A stretch of 64,000 bases of DNA from Mycobacterium sp. SM1 (GCF_018361265.1 NZ_JAFLNH010000004.1:558001-622000), one strand, 5' to 3'; positions 1 through 9,085 are shown, numbered from the stretch's first letter. Numbers and translations: made by a program. Notes: a model not told the origin generated them from the sequence alone.

Positions 1-27
1 GTGCGGTCCCGAGGACAGGAGCTAACA

Positions 28-1548
28 ATGCCCAAACTTGCCCGTTCGGAGTGGTATGACCTCACCCGGGACATGAACTGGACGCTGTCCTATGTCAGCG
101 AAGAGGAGGCCTGGCCGACCGAGCTGTCCAACGGCTTCGGGTTGCCCGCCGAGGCCTGGTGGACGTGGGATGAGCCCTACAAAATCACCTACCCCGAGTA
201 CATGCACAACCAGCATGACAAGGACACCGAAGTGTATGCGGTCAACGCCGCCATAGCGCGGTCGAAGGTGTTCGAACAGCTCGATCCCGGCTGGAAGTCG
301 GCCATCATCGCCCACTACGGCGCGATCGCGGTGCCCGAGTATCTGGCGAGCATCGGCGAGTCGCGGATGGGCCGCTTCGGCCGGGCGGCGGCGTGGCGCA
401 ACATGGCGCTCTACGGCACCTTGGACGAGATGCGCCACGGCCAGATACAGCTCTACATTCCCTACGGCTTGCTGGGAAGGGAGCCCCGATTCGACTGGGC
501 GCTCAAGACGGTGCACACCAACGAGTGGGGCGCGATCGCCGCGCGCAGCCTGTTCGACGACATGTTCACCGCCAATGACGCGGTGTCGACCGCGGTCCAG
601 CTAACCTTCACCTTCGAGACCGGGTTCACCAACCTGCAATTCCTGGGCATGGCCGCCGACGCGATGAACGTCGGTGACGTCAGCTTCGGCGCGCTGATCT
701 CCTCCATCCAAACCGACGAGGCCCGTCACGCCCAGCAGGGCGAGCCGACCATTAAGCTGCTCGTCAAGCACGGGCGCAAGGACGTCGCGCAACAGCTGGT
801 GGATCACATGTTCTGGCGCTCATGGCGGATCTTCGCGCTGCTAACCGGACTGTCGATGGACTACTACACACCGGTGGAGCAGCGCGGCCACTCGTTCAAG
901 GAGTTCATGCAGGAGTGGATCTGCAAGCAGTTCCTCGACCAGTTCCGCGATTTCGGCCTGGAAAAGCCCTGGTATTGGGACGACATCTTCATCCCGGAGC
1001 TGGACTGGTATCACCACGCGCTGCACCTGGGGGTGTGGTACTGGCGTCCCACCGTGTGGTGGAACCCAGATGGCGGCGTCACCCCGGGCAAGGGACGGGA
1101 CTGGCTGGAGGCCAAGTATCCCGGCTGGAACGACAACTTCGGCCGGCACTGGGACGTGATCACGGAGAACATCCGGGCCGGCAACCCCGAAGCCACCCTG
1201 CCCGAGACGTTGCCCATGGTCTGCAACATGTGCCACATCCCGGTGGTTGCCCCGGCTGGCTACAACGCCGGCAAGCTCTCCAGCCCGCTGCCGAGGATCC
1301 TCGATCGCGAGGGGCGGCGCTACACCTTCTGCTCGGAGCCCTGCCAGTGGGTCTTCGAGCAGTCACCGGCACGGTTCCAGGGGCACCTCAACATTGTCGA
1401 CCGGTTCCTCACCGGTCAGATCCAGCCACCGACGATGGAGGGCACGCTCGCCTACATGGGCCTGTCCCCGGCGGAGATGGGGCAGGACGCCGTGAACTAC
1501 GCCTGGGCGTTCGCTGGGCTCCCGCACCGGGGATCTTCGGTCGCCTGA
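28..1548 (+). CDS. Soluble di-iron monooxygenase, hydroxylase alpha subunit (IsoA/XamoA/TmoA type)
   Basis: Catalytic subunit of a group-2 soluble di-iron monooxygenase, which inserts one O from O2 into an alkene or aromatic ring in the cytoplasm. With the ATG at 28 as start (AGGAG lies 8-12 bases upstream; an in-frame GTG at 1 is the rival) the protein has 506 residues. Both iron motifs are present: E104, E134 and H137 in DEMRH, then E197, E231 and H234 in DEARH. These fall on the numbering known for toluene/o-xylene monooxygenase, and T201 is also conserved. The C-terminus carries the cysteine-rich segment (CNMCH...FCSEPC) typical of this family. It is the first gene of a six-gene operon in the order shared by iso, xamo and tmo loci. 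The substrate cannot be read from the sequence; branched alkene is inferred from the genes at 35-48 kb. Confidence 0.93.
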   Translation: MPKLARSEWYDLTRDMNWTLSYVSEEEAWPTELSNGFGLPAEAWWTWDEPYKITYPEYMHNQHDKDTEVYAVNAAIARSKVFEQLDPGWKSAIIAHYGAIAVPEYLASIGESRMGRFGRAAAWRNMALYGTLDEMRHGQIQLYIPYGLLGREPRFDWALKTVHTNEWGAIAARSLFDDMFTANDAVSTAVQLTFTFETGFTNLQFLGMAADAMNVGDVSFGALISSIQTDEARHAQQGEPTIKLLVKHGRKDVAQQLVDHMFWRSWRIFALLTGLSMDYYTPVEQRGHSFKEFMQEWICKQFLDQFRDFGLEKPWYWDDIFIPELDWYHHALHLGVWYWRPTVWWNPDGGVTPGKGRDWLEAKYPGWNDNFGRHWDVITENIRAGNPEATLPETLPMVCNMCHIPVVAPAGYNAGKLSSPLPRILDREGRRYTFCSEPCQWVFEQSPARFQGHLNIVDRFLTGQIQPPTMEGTLAYMGLSPAEMGQDAVNYAWAFAGLPHRGSSVA

Positions 1549-1582
1549 CGACGAGGCGCAAGACGAAAGGAGGGCTGCGGCA

Positions 1583-1828
1583 ATGGCGCTGTTTCCGCTG
1601 CAGGCGGTGTTCGACGGGGATTTCGTGGCGCTGGTGGTGCCTGTCGATGACACCGACCCGATGAATGTGGTCGCCGAGAAGGTGGCCCACCACGTGGTGG
1701 GCCATCGGGTTGCGGCGCAAGACCGGCCGCTGGCGGTTCGGCACAACGGCGCCACCCTGCCCGGCGACGCGACCCTGGCCAGCACGCAAATTACCCCGAT
1801 GGATGTGATCCAGGTGGGATACGAATGA
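1583..1828 (+). CDS. Di-iron monooxygenase gamma subunit (IsoB/TmoB type)
   Basis: Small hydroxylase subunit of 81 residues, the usual size for TmoB/IsoB proteins, which have a ubiquitin-like fold and pack on the alpha subunit. It starts at ATG 1583 with AAAGGAGG upstream, and its stop overlaps the next start by 4 bases (ATGA), which implies translational coupling. Identification rests on size, operon position and features such as the C-terminal TPMDVIQVGYE-like end; there are no catalytic residues to check. Confidence 0.88.
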   Translation: MALFPLQAVFDGDFVALVVPVDDTDPMNVVAEKVAHHVVGHRVAAQDRPLAVRHNGATLPGDATLASTQITPMDVIQVGYE

Positions 1829-2211
1829 GCAACGAGGCGCCGCTGCGCTGGGTTGAGGTCCCCGAAGCCCAAGACCTGTGGGAGGGCGACCTCATCGACG
1901 CCGAGGTCGAGGGCGAGCAGGTGCTCATCGTGCACCACCTGGACGGCTCGTTCGCCGCCTATCAGGGGCTGTGCCCGCATCAGGAGGTGCTGCTGGCCGA
2001 CGGGAAGTGGGACGAGCAGTCGGCGACCCTAGAGTGCGCCGGTCACTCCTGGCTGTTCGACCTGAAGGCCGGTGTGTGCATCAACCCCGCGGGGTGCCGG
2101 CTGTTCCGGTTCCCGATGAAGGTCACCGACGACGGGACGGTGCGTGTCGGTGTTCCGCAGGACGGCCAGCGCCACTACTACCGCTACCAAGAAGTCGAGG
2201 GCGAACAATGA
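1825..2211 (+). CDS. Rieske-type ferredoxin of the di-iron monooxygenase (IsoC/TmoC type)
   Basis: 128-residue electron carrier between the reductase and the hydroxylase. The Rieske [2Fe-2S] ligands are visible as C50-x-H52 (CPH) and C71-x2-H74 (CAGH). The gene overlaps the gamma subunit before it and the coupling protein after it by 4 bases each. A dedicated Rieske protein separates this group-2 enzyme from methane, propane and butane monooxygenases, which have none. Confidence 0.93.
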   Translation: MSNEAPLRWVEVPEAQDLWEGDLIDAEVEGEQVLIVHHLDGSFAAYQGLCPHQEVLLADGKWDEQSATLECAGHSWLFDLKAGVCINPAGCRLFRFPMKVTDDGTVRVGVPQDGQRHYYRYQEVEGEQ

Positions 2212-2519
2212 CCGTGAGTGAAAATACCAACGAAAAGCTCGTCGGCCCGGTGATCCGCGGCATAGACGGGGAACTCGCCGAGGCCGTGGTGGCCGCGATC
2301 GAGTTGGACAACCCCGGCGCCGATGTGACGGTGGACGACCAGAGCGGCTACGTGCGGATCAGCGTGCCCCACCGGTGCGTGCTGACCCGGCGCAGCCTGG
2401 AAGACGAACTCGGCCGGGAGTTCCCGCTCACCGATCTCGAGCCCGCCCTCTCGGCGTTCGCCGGGCGGCTCAAGCAAACAGACGACCAGTGGGTCTGGTA
2501 CCTAGAAAGGCAGGACTGA
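2208..2519 (+). CDS. Di-iron monooxygenase coupling/effector protein (IsoD/TmoD type)
   Basis: 103-residue cofactorless regulatory protein of the MmoB/DmpM family, which binds the hydroxylase and tunes O2 activation and coupling. The stretch from GPVIRGIDGELAEAVVAAIE through VRISVPHRCVLTR matches the family pattern, including the acidic N-terminus and the central beta region. It overlaps the Rieske gene by 4 bases and lies 4 bases before the beta-subunit gene, so the operon is continuous here. Confidence 0.9.
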   Translation: MTVSENTNEKLVGPVIRGIDGELAEAVVAAIELDNPGADVTVDDQSGYVRISVPHRCVLTRRSLEDELGREFPLTDLEPALSAFAGRLKQTDDQWVWYLERQD

Positions 2520-2523
2520 GGCT

Positions 2524-3540
2524 GTGACCAGCGCGCAGGGCCAGCAACGGCGAAAGACAAAGACGTGGAGTTTGTTCGGCGACGTCCGGCGAAAGCCCAC
2601 ACCGTATGAGGTTGTCACCGGCAAGCTGCACCATCACTTCCGGCACGAGCCTGCCCCGTTTGAGATGGACCCACAGTGGGCGATCAACCAGTGGTATCTC
2701 ACCCACCGCGAGGGCTCGCCGCTGCAGGTCGATGACTGGGAGGACTTCCGCGACCCCGACCGGCTGATCTATAAGGACTACGTCGCCCACCAGCACGAGC
2801 GCGAGGTGTACGTGGACGGCCTGATCGATGAGCATGAGGAGGTCGGATCGGTCACCACCCTCTCCCCGGGGTGGGTGGACACCCTGCGGACGCTGTTCGT
2901 GCCGTTGCGGTTTCCCCTGCACGTGCTGCAGATGGTCGGCCTGTACATCGGCCAGATGGCGCCGTCGTCCTACATCACCAACTGCGCTCATTTCCAGGCC
3001 GCCGATGAGCTGCGGCGCATCCAGCGGTTCGCCTACTGGACCAAGGTGCTGGCCAATGCCCACGGCGACGACATCGCGCAGACCGCCACCGCGCGGCGCT
3101 CCTGGGAGCAGGACCCCGCCTGGCAGCCGCTGCGGGAAGCACTGGAAAAGTTGCTGATCGCCTATGACTGGGGGGAGGCGTTCACCGCGCTCAACGTCGT
3201 CGTCAAACCCATGGTCGACGCCCTGGTCAACCAGGAGTTCGGCGCGCTGGCCGAAAACAACGACGATCGCTTGCTGGCCGCGCTGTGCACCGAGTTCGCC
3301 CACGACGCCCGCCGCAGCCAACGGTGGACCCAGGCGCTTACCGAATACGCCGTGCAGCGCAAACCGGAGTTGAGCGGCGTGCTCGACGGGTGGGTGCGCC
3401 AATGGCAGCCGCGCGCCGAAAAGGCGGTCGCGGGCCTGGCGGGCCAATTCGCCCGGGCACCGCGGCCGCTGGATCCCGGCGCGGTCGCCTCGCGGGTGAA
3501 AGAGACCCACCGTGAGTTCCTTGCCGGAATTGTGCGCTGA
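2524..3540 (+). CDS. Di-iron monooxygenase hydroxylase beta subunit (IsoE/TmoE type)
   Basis: 338-residue structural subunit, homologous in fold to the alpha subunit but without iron ligands: no E/DExRH pair is present. Recognisable family stretches include the N-terminal KTWSLFGDVRRKPTPYEVVT and a central SYITNCAHFQAADELRRIQR. It starts at GTG 2524, five bases after the coupling-protein stop. The hydroxylase is expected to be an (alpha-beta-gamma)2 hexamer. Confidence 0.92.
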   Translation: MTSAQGQQRRKTKTWSLFGDVRRKPTPYEVVTGKLHHHFRHEPAPFEMDPQWAINQWYLTHREGSPLQVDDWEDFRDPDRLIYKDYVAHQHEREVYVDGLIDEHEEVGSVTTLSPGWVDTLRTLFVPLRFPLHVLQMVGLYIGQMAPSSYITNCAHFQAADELRRIQRFAYWTKVLANAHGDDIAQTATARRSWEQDPAWQPLREALEKLLIAYDWGEAFTALNVVVKPMVDALVNQEFGALAENNDDRLLAALCTEFAHDARRSQRWTQALTEYAVQRKPELSGVLDGWVRQWQPRAEKAVAGLAGQFARAPRPLDPGAVASRVKETHREFLAGIVR

Positions 3541-4537
3541 GGGGGGCGCTGCCACCGGCTCGTTCGAGGCCCATGTCGCCGGAACGGATGTGCGGTTTCG
3601 GGTCCGTTCCGGCGAACGGATCCTCGGTGCCGCCCGCCGGGCGGGGGTGTGGCTGCCATTCGAATGCGGGTGGGGCAGTTGCAGCACGTGCAAGGCGACC
3701 CTGGTCGAGGGGGAGGTGCAACTGCTCTTCCCGGAGGCCCCCGCGGTCGACCCCCGCGACGCGCGCCGGCGGCGATTCCTGGCCTGCCAGTCCACCGCCT
3801 GCTCCGACATCACCCTCAAGGTGCTGCGGTTCGGGCCGTTCGAGGAACGGCCCACCCGCGACTACCGCGCCGAGCTGCTGACCGCCGAGGAGCTGGGGCC
3901 GGGTATCCGCCGATTCCGGTTTCGTCTTGACGCCGCCAGCGTGTACCGGCCGGGCCAGCACGCCATCCTCGAGTTCGGCCCCAACCTGCGGCGCTGCTAC
4001 TCGATGGCCGGTCTGCCGGGCGCCGACACCGTCGAGTTCATCGCCAAGCGCTACCCGGGCGGCCCGGGAAGCGGCGCCCTTTTCTCGCTGTCTCCCGGCG
4101 AGCCGATCCCCATCGAGCTGCCCTACGGGGACATGTGGGTGCGCGCGGGGCAACGCGATGTGGTGCTCACCGCGGGCGGGACCGGGATCTCGGCGATTAT
4201 CGCCCTGGTGCGCCAGCTCGCCGATACCGCCACCAGCCGGAGGGTGCATGTGTTCTACGGCGCGAACACCCGAGACGAGCTGGTGTGCTGGGACGAGCTG
4301 CAGGCGCTTGTCGCCCGATTGCCGTCGGCCCGGCTGCACGGCGCCTTGGCTAAGCCTGCCGGGGGTTGGCCGGGCACCACGGGGTTTGTCACCGACGCGC
4401 TGGGGCCGCAACTGGAAGCGCTGAGGGACGCCGAGCACTACCTGGCGGGGCCGCCGGTGATGGTCGACGCGGTGCTCGCGCTGCTGCGCGAGCACAACAC
4501 GCCGATCGACCGTATCCACTATGACCGCTTCGGCTGA
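3512..4537 (+). CDS. Di-iron monooxygenase NADH reductase (IsoF/TmoF type)
   Basis: 341-residue NAD(P)H:acceptor oxidoreductase feeding the Rieske protein. The N-terminal plant-type [2Fe-2S] domain has C52, C57, C60 and C92 (CGWGSCSTC...CQSTAC). The FAD domain has RCYSMAG, and the NAD-binding domain has GGTGISAI followed by FYGANTRDEL. The chosen GTG at 3512 overlaps the beta-subunit gene by 29 bases; a later start would shorten only the poorly conserved N-terminus. This gene closes the six-gene monooxygenase operon. Confidence 0.92.
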   Translation: MSSLPELCAEGGAATGSFEAHVAGTDVRFRVRSGERILGAARRAGVWLPFECGWGSCSTCKATLVEGEVQLLFPEAPAVDPRDARRRRFLACQSTACSDITLKVLRFGPFEERPTRDYRAELLTAEELGPGIRRFRFRLDAASVYRPGQHAILEFGPNLRRCYSMAGLPGADTVEFIAKRYPGGPGSGALFSLSPGEPIPIELPYGDMWVRAGQRDVVLTAGGTGISAIIALVRQLADTATSRRVHVFYGANTRDELVCWDELQALVARLPSARLHGALAKPAGGWPGTTGFVTDALGPQLEALRDAEHYLAGPPVMVDAVLALLREHNTPIDRIHYDRFG

Positions 4538-4588
4538 GCGTTTGCAGCGGCGGACCGTCGACTAATCCACCCGCACGAGGAGGTTTAC

Positions 4589-5659
4589 ATGCGAGCAGCC
4601 GTCTATCAAGGACCCCGCACGGTAACCATCGAAAACGTCGCGGATCCCACGATCCAGGACCCCGGAGACCTGATCGTCAAGACCAAGGTCGCCTCGATGT
4701 GCGGATCGGATCTTTACCTGTTCAACGGCGAGGTCGCCGACCTTGTCGCCCCCGGGCACACCACGCTCGGTCACGAGATCTGCGGTGAGGTCGTCGAGGT
4801 GGGCTCCGCCGTGAGCCAATTCGCGGTGGGTGACCGGGTCACCTTCCCGTACTCGGTCAGCTGCGGACGCTGCGAGATGTGCCGGGCCGGCCAGACCGCG
4901 CACTGCCTGACGAGTGGCAAGGCGATCTACGGCTTCGGCACCGCCTTCGGCGACCTGGGAGGCAGCCAGGCCGAATACGTCCGTGTCCCGCTCGCCGACG
5001 CCCACCTCGAGCACGTGCCCGACACCATCCCCGACGAGATCGCACCGTTTCTCTCCTGCAACCTGCCCGCCGCCACCATCGCCGTGCACGCGGCCGCTAT
5101 CGAGCCCACCGACACCGTGGCCCTCGTCGGGTGCGGGCCTACCGGACTGCTCGCGCTTGATCTGCTGCGGCGGCGCACCGATGCCGCGGTGTATGCGCTG
5201 GACCCGGTGGCCTATCGCCGGGAGCGGGCCGAAAAGCTCGGCGCGATCGCGCTCGATGCCGGCCCACAGGCGGTCGACACCTCTATTCAGACAATCCTGG
5301 ACGCCACGAACGGGCTTGGTGTGCACAAGGTTGTCGAGTTCGCCGGCCGCGGCGCGGGCTTTGACCTGGCCGTTGCCCTGGCTCGGCCCGGCGCGACGAT
5401 CAGCGGTGGGGGAGTGTATCTCGAGCGCGATCACCCGGCGTCGCTGTTCGACATGTTCTTCAAGAATCTCCAGCTGCGTCTCAACGGCTTCGCCAACGCC
5501 AAAACCGCGCAGTGGCAAGCGATGCAGCTCATCGAGAACAACGTCATCGACCCGACCGCGGTCATCACCCACCGGATCCGGCTCGATGAGTTTCCCGGGG
5601 CGGCGACCCAATTCGCCGGCCGGGAAGCCGGTTTCCTGAAGATGCTGATCACGCCCTGA
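4589..5659 (+). CDS. Zinc-dependent medium-chain alcohol dehydrogenase
   Basis: 356-residue NAD(P)-dependent alcohol dehydrogenase. Catalytic zinc ligands are visible at C38 (MCGSD) and H62-E63 (GHE), and structural zinc ligands at C92, C95, C98 and C106. A GCGPTG nucleotide-binding turn lies in the middle. It has a good ribosome site (GAGGAGG) and follows the monooxygenase reductase by 51 bases, so it is probably co-transcribed. The placement suggests oxidation of an alcohol or diol made from the monooxygenase product; the true substrate is unknown, and a GMC-type dehydrogenase at 42-44 kb could do the same step. Confidence 0.85.
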   Translation: MRAAVYQGPRTVTIENVADPTIQDPGDLIVKTKVASMCGSDLYLFNGEVADLVAPGHTTLGHEICGEVVEVGSAVSQFAVGDRVTFPYSVSCGRCEMCRAGQTAHCLTSGKAIYGFGTAFGDLGGSQAEYVRVPLADAHLEHVPDTIPDEIAPFLSCNLPAATIAVHAAAIEPTDTVALVGCGPTGLLALDLLRRRTDAAVYALDPVAYRRERAEKLGAIALDAGPQAVDTSIQTILDATNGLGVHKVVEFAGRGAGFDLAVALARPGATISGGGVYLERDHPASLFDMFFKNLQLRLNGFANAKTAQWQAMQLIENNVIDPTAVITHRIRLDEFPGAATQFAGREAGFLKMLITP

Positions 5660-5908
5660 TCGCGGCGACGGACATGTGCCCGTCGGGTGCGCATTCCGAA
5701 CTGAGCAGTCCCCAGATTGGCGAAGGACAATTGCTTATGCAAAGAGTGTAAATATTCAACTACGGCGAGGCGGATCGACGCCGCGCTACCACCCTGGGCA
5801 CACTATCGGTATTGCTAGCGATCGTGTGCGGCGGTTAACGGCATCACGGCGTGGCTGGTGGCGATCACTTGATGAGGGAGAAGGAATGAGGGAGAAGGAG
5901 GGCCGATA

Positions 5909-6220
5909 ATGATATTAGCAATGGTCGAATTTCCGATTAAGGGAATGACCGCCGAGGAGATCGATACCGTCTTCAAGGAGTCCTCGGAACGGTACCGACA
6001 CGTAAAGGGTTTGATCCGAAAGTATTACATCCGGACCGAAGATAACACCAGGGGCGGCGGAATTTATTTATTCGACACTCAAGAATCCGCCGACCGCTTG
6101 TATGACGCGGCATGGCGCAAGTCATTCGTCGAACGCTACCGCGAAGAGCCTAATATCCGATTTTTTAAGTGTCCCATCGTGGTGGACAACAAGGTGGGTG
6201 AAATTGTGATCGAATCGTGA
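5909..6220 (+). CDS. YdhR-like small monooxygenase-fold protein
   Basis: 103-residue protein with the GGGIYLFD segment seen in the YdhR family (dimeric ferredoxin-like fold). Family members are annotated as putative monooxygenases, but activity is rarely shown. It starts at ATG 5909 after a strong purine-rich site (GGAGAAGGAGGG). The codon use is richer in A and T than in the monooxygenase operon upstream. A perfect 9-bp hairpin follows 50 bases downstream. No substrate can be assigned. Confidence 0.6.
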   Translation: MILAMVEFPIKGMTAEEIDTVFKESSERYRHVKGLIRKYYIRTEDNTRGGGIYLFDTQESADRLYDAAWRKSFVERYREEPNIRFFKCPIVVDNKVGEIVIES

Positions 6221-6269
6221 CGCGTAATACGTCAGGGGTGGTGTCCGTCCCAGCGAGGCAGGAATTGAT

Positions 6270-6295
6270 GGCGCCGGCCAGGGTAAGCCGGCGCC
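6270..6295 (+). terminator. Perfect 9-bp GC hairpin between the YdhR-like and M24 genes
   Basis: The arms GGCGCCGGC and GCCGGCGCC enclose an 8-base loop; no run of T follows. This fits the U-poor terminators or processing hairpins common in mycobacteria. It would separate or attenuate transcription between the two genes. Confidence 0.45.
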
Positions 6296-6368
6296 GTCTT
6301 GAAAGGCATGACGCCGTATTGGAGACAAGTACGCCAGGCAGAGGCACGGAGCAAGCGAGGCGATCGAT

Positions 6369-7790
6369 ATGACCAGCGTTAAGGGGCCCGTCGAAAGCGG
6401 CAACCCATACGATGAGAATGCGCTATTTAATTACCGGCGCGCACTGGTCAAGATGGATGAAAATGATCTGACAGCCATCGTAGGGGCAACTTTTTATAAC
6501 AGCTATTATATGTCCGGGGTCCGTACACTTTTCAATGAGTGGTGTTACAGTGAGCCCTATGAAGCGGCGATATTGCCTCGCGATCCGGCAAAAGATCCCA
6601 CATTTGTCACGCTGACCGCCGTCCTTCCCGCCCTGGTCGATGGCGAACCGACATGGATGCCTAACGTGTGCCTCTACGATTGGCTCAGCACGGATCCGAC
6701 GCCCGAGCCGGTCGATGCGGAGAGCAAATTAAACGCGGCGATCCGGAAATTTGTCGACGAACGTGTCAGCGGAGATCTGGAAAATGACATCGTGACGGCC
6801 ACGGTGAAGGCGTTTCGACGTCTTGGTCTCACGAACGGCCGTGTCGGATTTGATGACCTTCGATTCGGGAGCCACATCAAAGAGCATATCCCCGAGATCG
6901 AGGTGGTGGATGCGCATCAGATCTTCTGGGACATTCGAAAGGTCAGGACTAGGCAAGAGCTCAAGCTTTTGAGTAATTCCGCGCGAATCAACCAGATCGC
7001 TCTCGGCGCGGTTATAAAGGAAATGCGTCCAGGGGTCAACTGGCGCGATTTAGCGTACCTGTATAAGAACACGTGGACAAGGCATGGTGGCCGGAGTGTT
7101 TCTGATAAAGGACTCTTTTGGGGTGGCAAGTTTGGTGATGAGTACGTAGCCGATAGTTTTTTTATGCCCAATAATGACTTTGAGCTCGAAGAGGGCAAGT
7201 TTTACGTGCTCGAAGGCCAAGGGCACATGTTGCAGTACAATGCCGACGCGAGCCGAACGGTGTTCCTTGGTGATCCTCCGGCAAGCTACCTGAAGGGCGT
7301 TGATGCCGTGATGCACGCCTATGAGGCAATGGAAGCCGCGCTACGGCCCGGGCTGTCAAGCAAGGGAGTGTATCAAGCCGGCATGGAGGCGATGAAAGCC
7401 TCGGGAGTGCCGTATCCCGGAAAGACAATTATCTTGTCGCACGGCGTGGGTCAAGAATTTGTGGAGTGGTATACGCTGTTTCCCACACAGCGCGGGCGCC
7501 CGGAAAGCTTCATTCTTGAGGAGGGCATGACGATCGGCATGGACTGTCTGTACTACGGGCATACTCTCGGGACTTTCCACTTCGAAAACGGGATGATGAT
7601 CACGAACGACGGCCCACGGTCATTTTATGCTCCGCCCAACACGGATGACATATTTTATCGGGGGCTGGTCATTACGGATGGGAATGTGGTCGATACCTAT
7701 TGTCCCGACGTCACCCTAACGCAGGAAAAGGGCATACCGGAGGAATTTGTATCGGCAGTCAGTCCAGCGCCTTCGTGGTGCAACATTTAA
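6369..7790 (+). CDS. M24-fold (Xaa-Pro peptidase/creatinase-like) protein, metal site incomplete
   Basis: 473 residues with a creatinase-type N-terminal domain and a C-terminal pita-bread domain. The later half has YNADASRTVFLG (second Asp ligand), LSHGVGQEFVEW (His ligand), an LEEGM segment and FHFENGMMIT (Glu ligand). The first Asp ligand, expected in a D-x-G-A segment, is replaced by LEGQGHM, so a normal dinuclear peptidase centre is doubtful. Creatinase and the DMSP lyase DddP are examples of M24 proteins with other chemistry. The gene is noticeably A+T-rich for this genome, which suggests recent acquisition. It lies in line with the cyclase-family gene downstream. Function unknown. Confidence 0.6.
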   Translation: MTSVKGPVESGNPYDENALFNYRRALVKMDENDLTAIVGATFYNSYYMSGVRTLFNEWCYSEPYEAAILPRDPAKDPTFVTLTAVLPALVDGEPTWMPNVCLYDWLSTDPTPEPVDAESKLNAAIRKFVDERVSGDLENDIVTATVKAFRRLGLTNGRVGFDDLRFGSHIKEHIPEIEVVDAHQIFWDIRKVRTRQELKLLSNSARINQIALGAVIKEMRPGVNWRDLAYLYKNTWTRHGGRSVSDKGLFWGGKFGDEYVADSFFMPNNDFELEEGKFYVLEGQGHMLQYNADASRTVFLGDPPASYLKGVDAVMHAYEAMEAALRPGLSSKGVYQAGMEAMKASGVPYPGKTIILSHGVGQEFVEWYTLFPTQRGRPESFILEEGMTIGMDCLYYGHTLGTFHFENGMMITNDGPRSFYAPPNTDDIFYRGLVITDGNVVDTYCPDVTLTQEKGIPEEFVSAVSPAPSWCNI

Positions 7791-7888
7791 ATTTGAGTGG
7801 CCTGTGATCTGCGGCGATGTCTGAGTTGGACCTGATGCGGCTATAGTTTTGGGAGAAGTTTACAGGAGAATTGGAGGAGGGCGGTCAA

Positions 7889-8782
7889 GTGACGCAGTTA
7901 AGTCAATTGCCATGGGGGCGTGAGGATCAGCGAGGAGCAACGAACTACGTCACGCCAGAGGTAACGCTGCAGGCGCTACAGACAATAAAGGCGGGTCGAA
8001 TCCTTGAGCTATGCCACAACGTCCAAGTCGGTCACCCGACGCTAGAGCCTTTCATTCCCCCGATGTTAATGGGCATGTGGTCGGTCCCGGACACCACGCG
8101 ACCGCTCTTGAAGGAACACCTGAAAAGCGACGATGACGTCGGTGTGTTCACCGAGCGAGTGGAGTTGTGCATGCACACGAGTACGCACGTCGACGCGCTC
8201 GGTCATTTCACAATCGGCGATGAGATGCATAACGGATTCCCGTACCGCGACAATGCCACCAATTGGGGCCTCAAGAGATTTGGTATCGAGCAAATGCCAC
8301 CATTAATAACGCGGGGCGTGGTTGCAGACGTCGCGAACGCCGCCGGCCGGGACTATCTTGAGGGTGGCGAAACAGTGACGGTCGATATGTTGGAGCGGGC
8401 GCTCGCGGCACAACGCATCGAATTGCAAGCGGGGGACGTGGTGCTGATCCGAACCGGCTGGGGACGCTTTTTCATGACAGATAACGACAAGTACACCGCG
8501 TCAGAACCAGGTATAGACGCCGACGCCGCGAGGTATCTCACCGCGCAGAAGGTGTGCGCGATCGGCGCGGACTCGATGGCCGTTGAAGTGCTTCCAAACC
8601 CCCGGGGACGCATCTTTCCCGTGCACACCCACACCCTTGTCGAAGCGGGCGTGCATCTCATCGAGAATGTCAACTTCGACAACGTGCTTCGGGAGAACAT
8701 CCATGCTTTTTGCTTCATCCTGCTGCCCGTGAAATTCGTTGGCGCGACCGCATCCCCGGTGAGGGCGATCGCAGTCGTCTAA
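7889..8782 (+). CDS. Cyclase-family metal-dependent hydrolase (kynurenine formamidase-like fold)
   Basis: 297-residue member of the cyclase family (PF04199), which hydrolyses amides, lactones or related bonds with a bound divalent metal. The family motif is present as H96-T-S-T-H100-V-D102-x3-H106. The start is taken as GTG 7889 because GGAGGAGG ends 8 bases before it; an upstream TTG at 7871 lies inside that site and is unlikely. It follows the M24-fold gene by 98 bases and is the last gene before the dcw cluster. Substrate unknown; formamidase, isatin hydrolase and lactonase roles are all possible. Confidence 0.7.
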   Translation: MTQLSQLPWGREDQRGATNYVTPEVTLQALQTIKAGRILELCHNVQVGHPTLEPFIPPMLMGMWSVPDTTRPLLKEHLKSDDDVGVFTERVELCMHTSTHVDALGHFTIGDEMHNGFPYRDNATNWGLKRFGIEQMPPLITRGVVADVANAAGRDYLEGGETVTVDMLERALAAQRIELQAGDVVLIRTGWGRFFMTDNDKYTASEPGIDADAARYLTAQKVCAIGADSMAVEVLPNPRGRIFPVHTHTLVEAGVHLIENVNFDNVLRENIHAFCFILLPVKFVGATASPVRAIAVV

Positions 8783-9085
8783 GCCCCGCCCGCGTGCCTC
8801 GATTGCCGGGCAGCGACCAGGCTCGTGCACGTGAACGACGCGGCGACAACCGAGCCGGTACACCCTGCTGCCACCCGCATCGGCCCGCGGCGCCCGAACG
8901 GCTCAAGACCTCAAGACAACCCTCAATGAGGTAGCGACCAGGCGTCCCTCCTGGCTCCCGCTCCCTCCCGACTCCCGCTGCGCCGGGCGCGGTGGGCTTT
9001 GCGGATACTGGAATCCCGGTGATGCAATCCCGGTGAATCCCCGGTGATGCCATCCCGGTGATCGGACGGGCAGCGGGCGGAGGTG
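8783..9085. other. Intergenic stretch between the accessory block and murE
   Basis: About 300 bases without a convincing gene. The right part (roughly 9009-9065) holds four imperfect copies of ATCCCGGTGATGC-like units. The murE ribosome site GGGCGGAGG ends the stretch. In M. tuberculosis several genes lie between pbpB and murE, so this is a known site of variability. Confidence 0.5.

Noticed and set aside
2470..3855. Large minus-strand open frame over the monooxygenase beta and reductase genes
   Set aside because: A high-GC shadow; the plus strand encodes two proteins with clear family motifs.
5866..5900. Duplicated ATGAGGGAGAAGGA before the YdhR-like gene as a regulatory repeat
   Set aside because: Two short purine-rich copies are probably just an expanded ribosome-binding region.
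6369..7790. DMSP lyase DddP
   Set aside because: Only the M24 fold is shared; the metal-ligand pattern differs and nothing nearby suggests DMSP metabolism.
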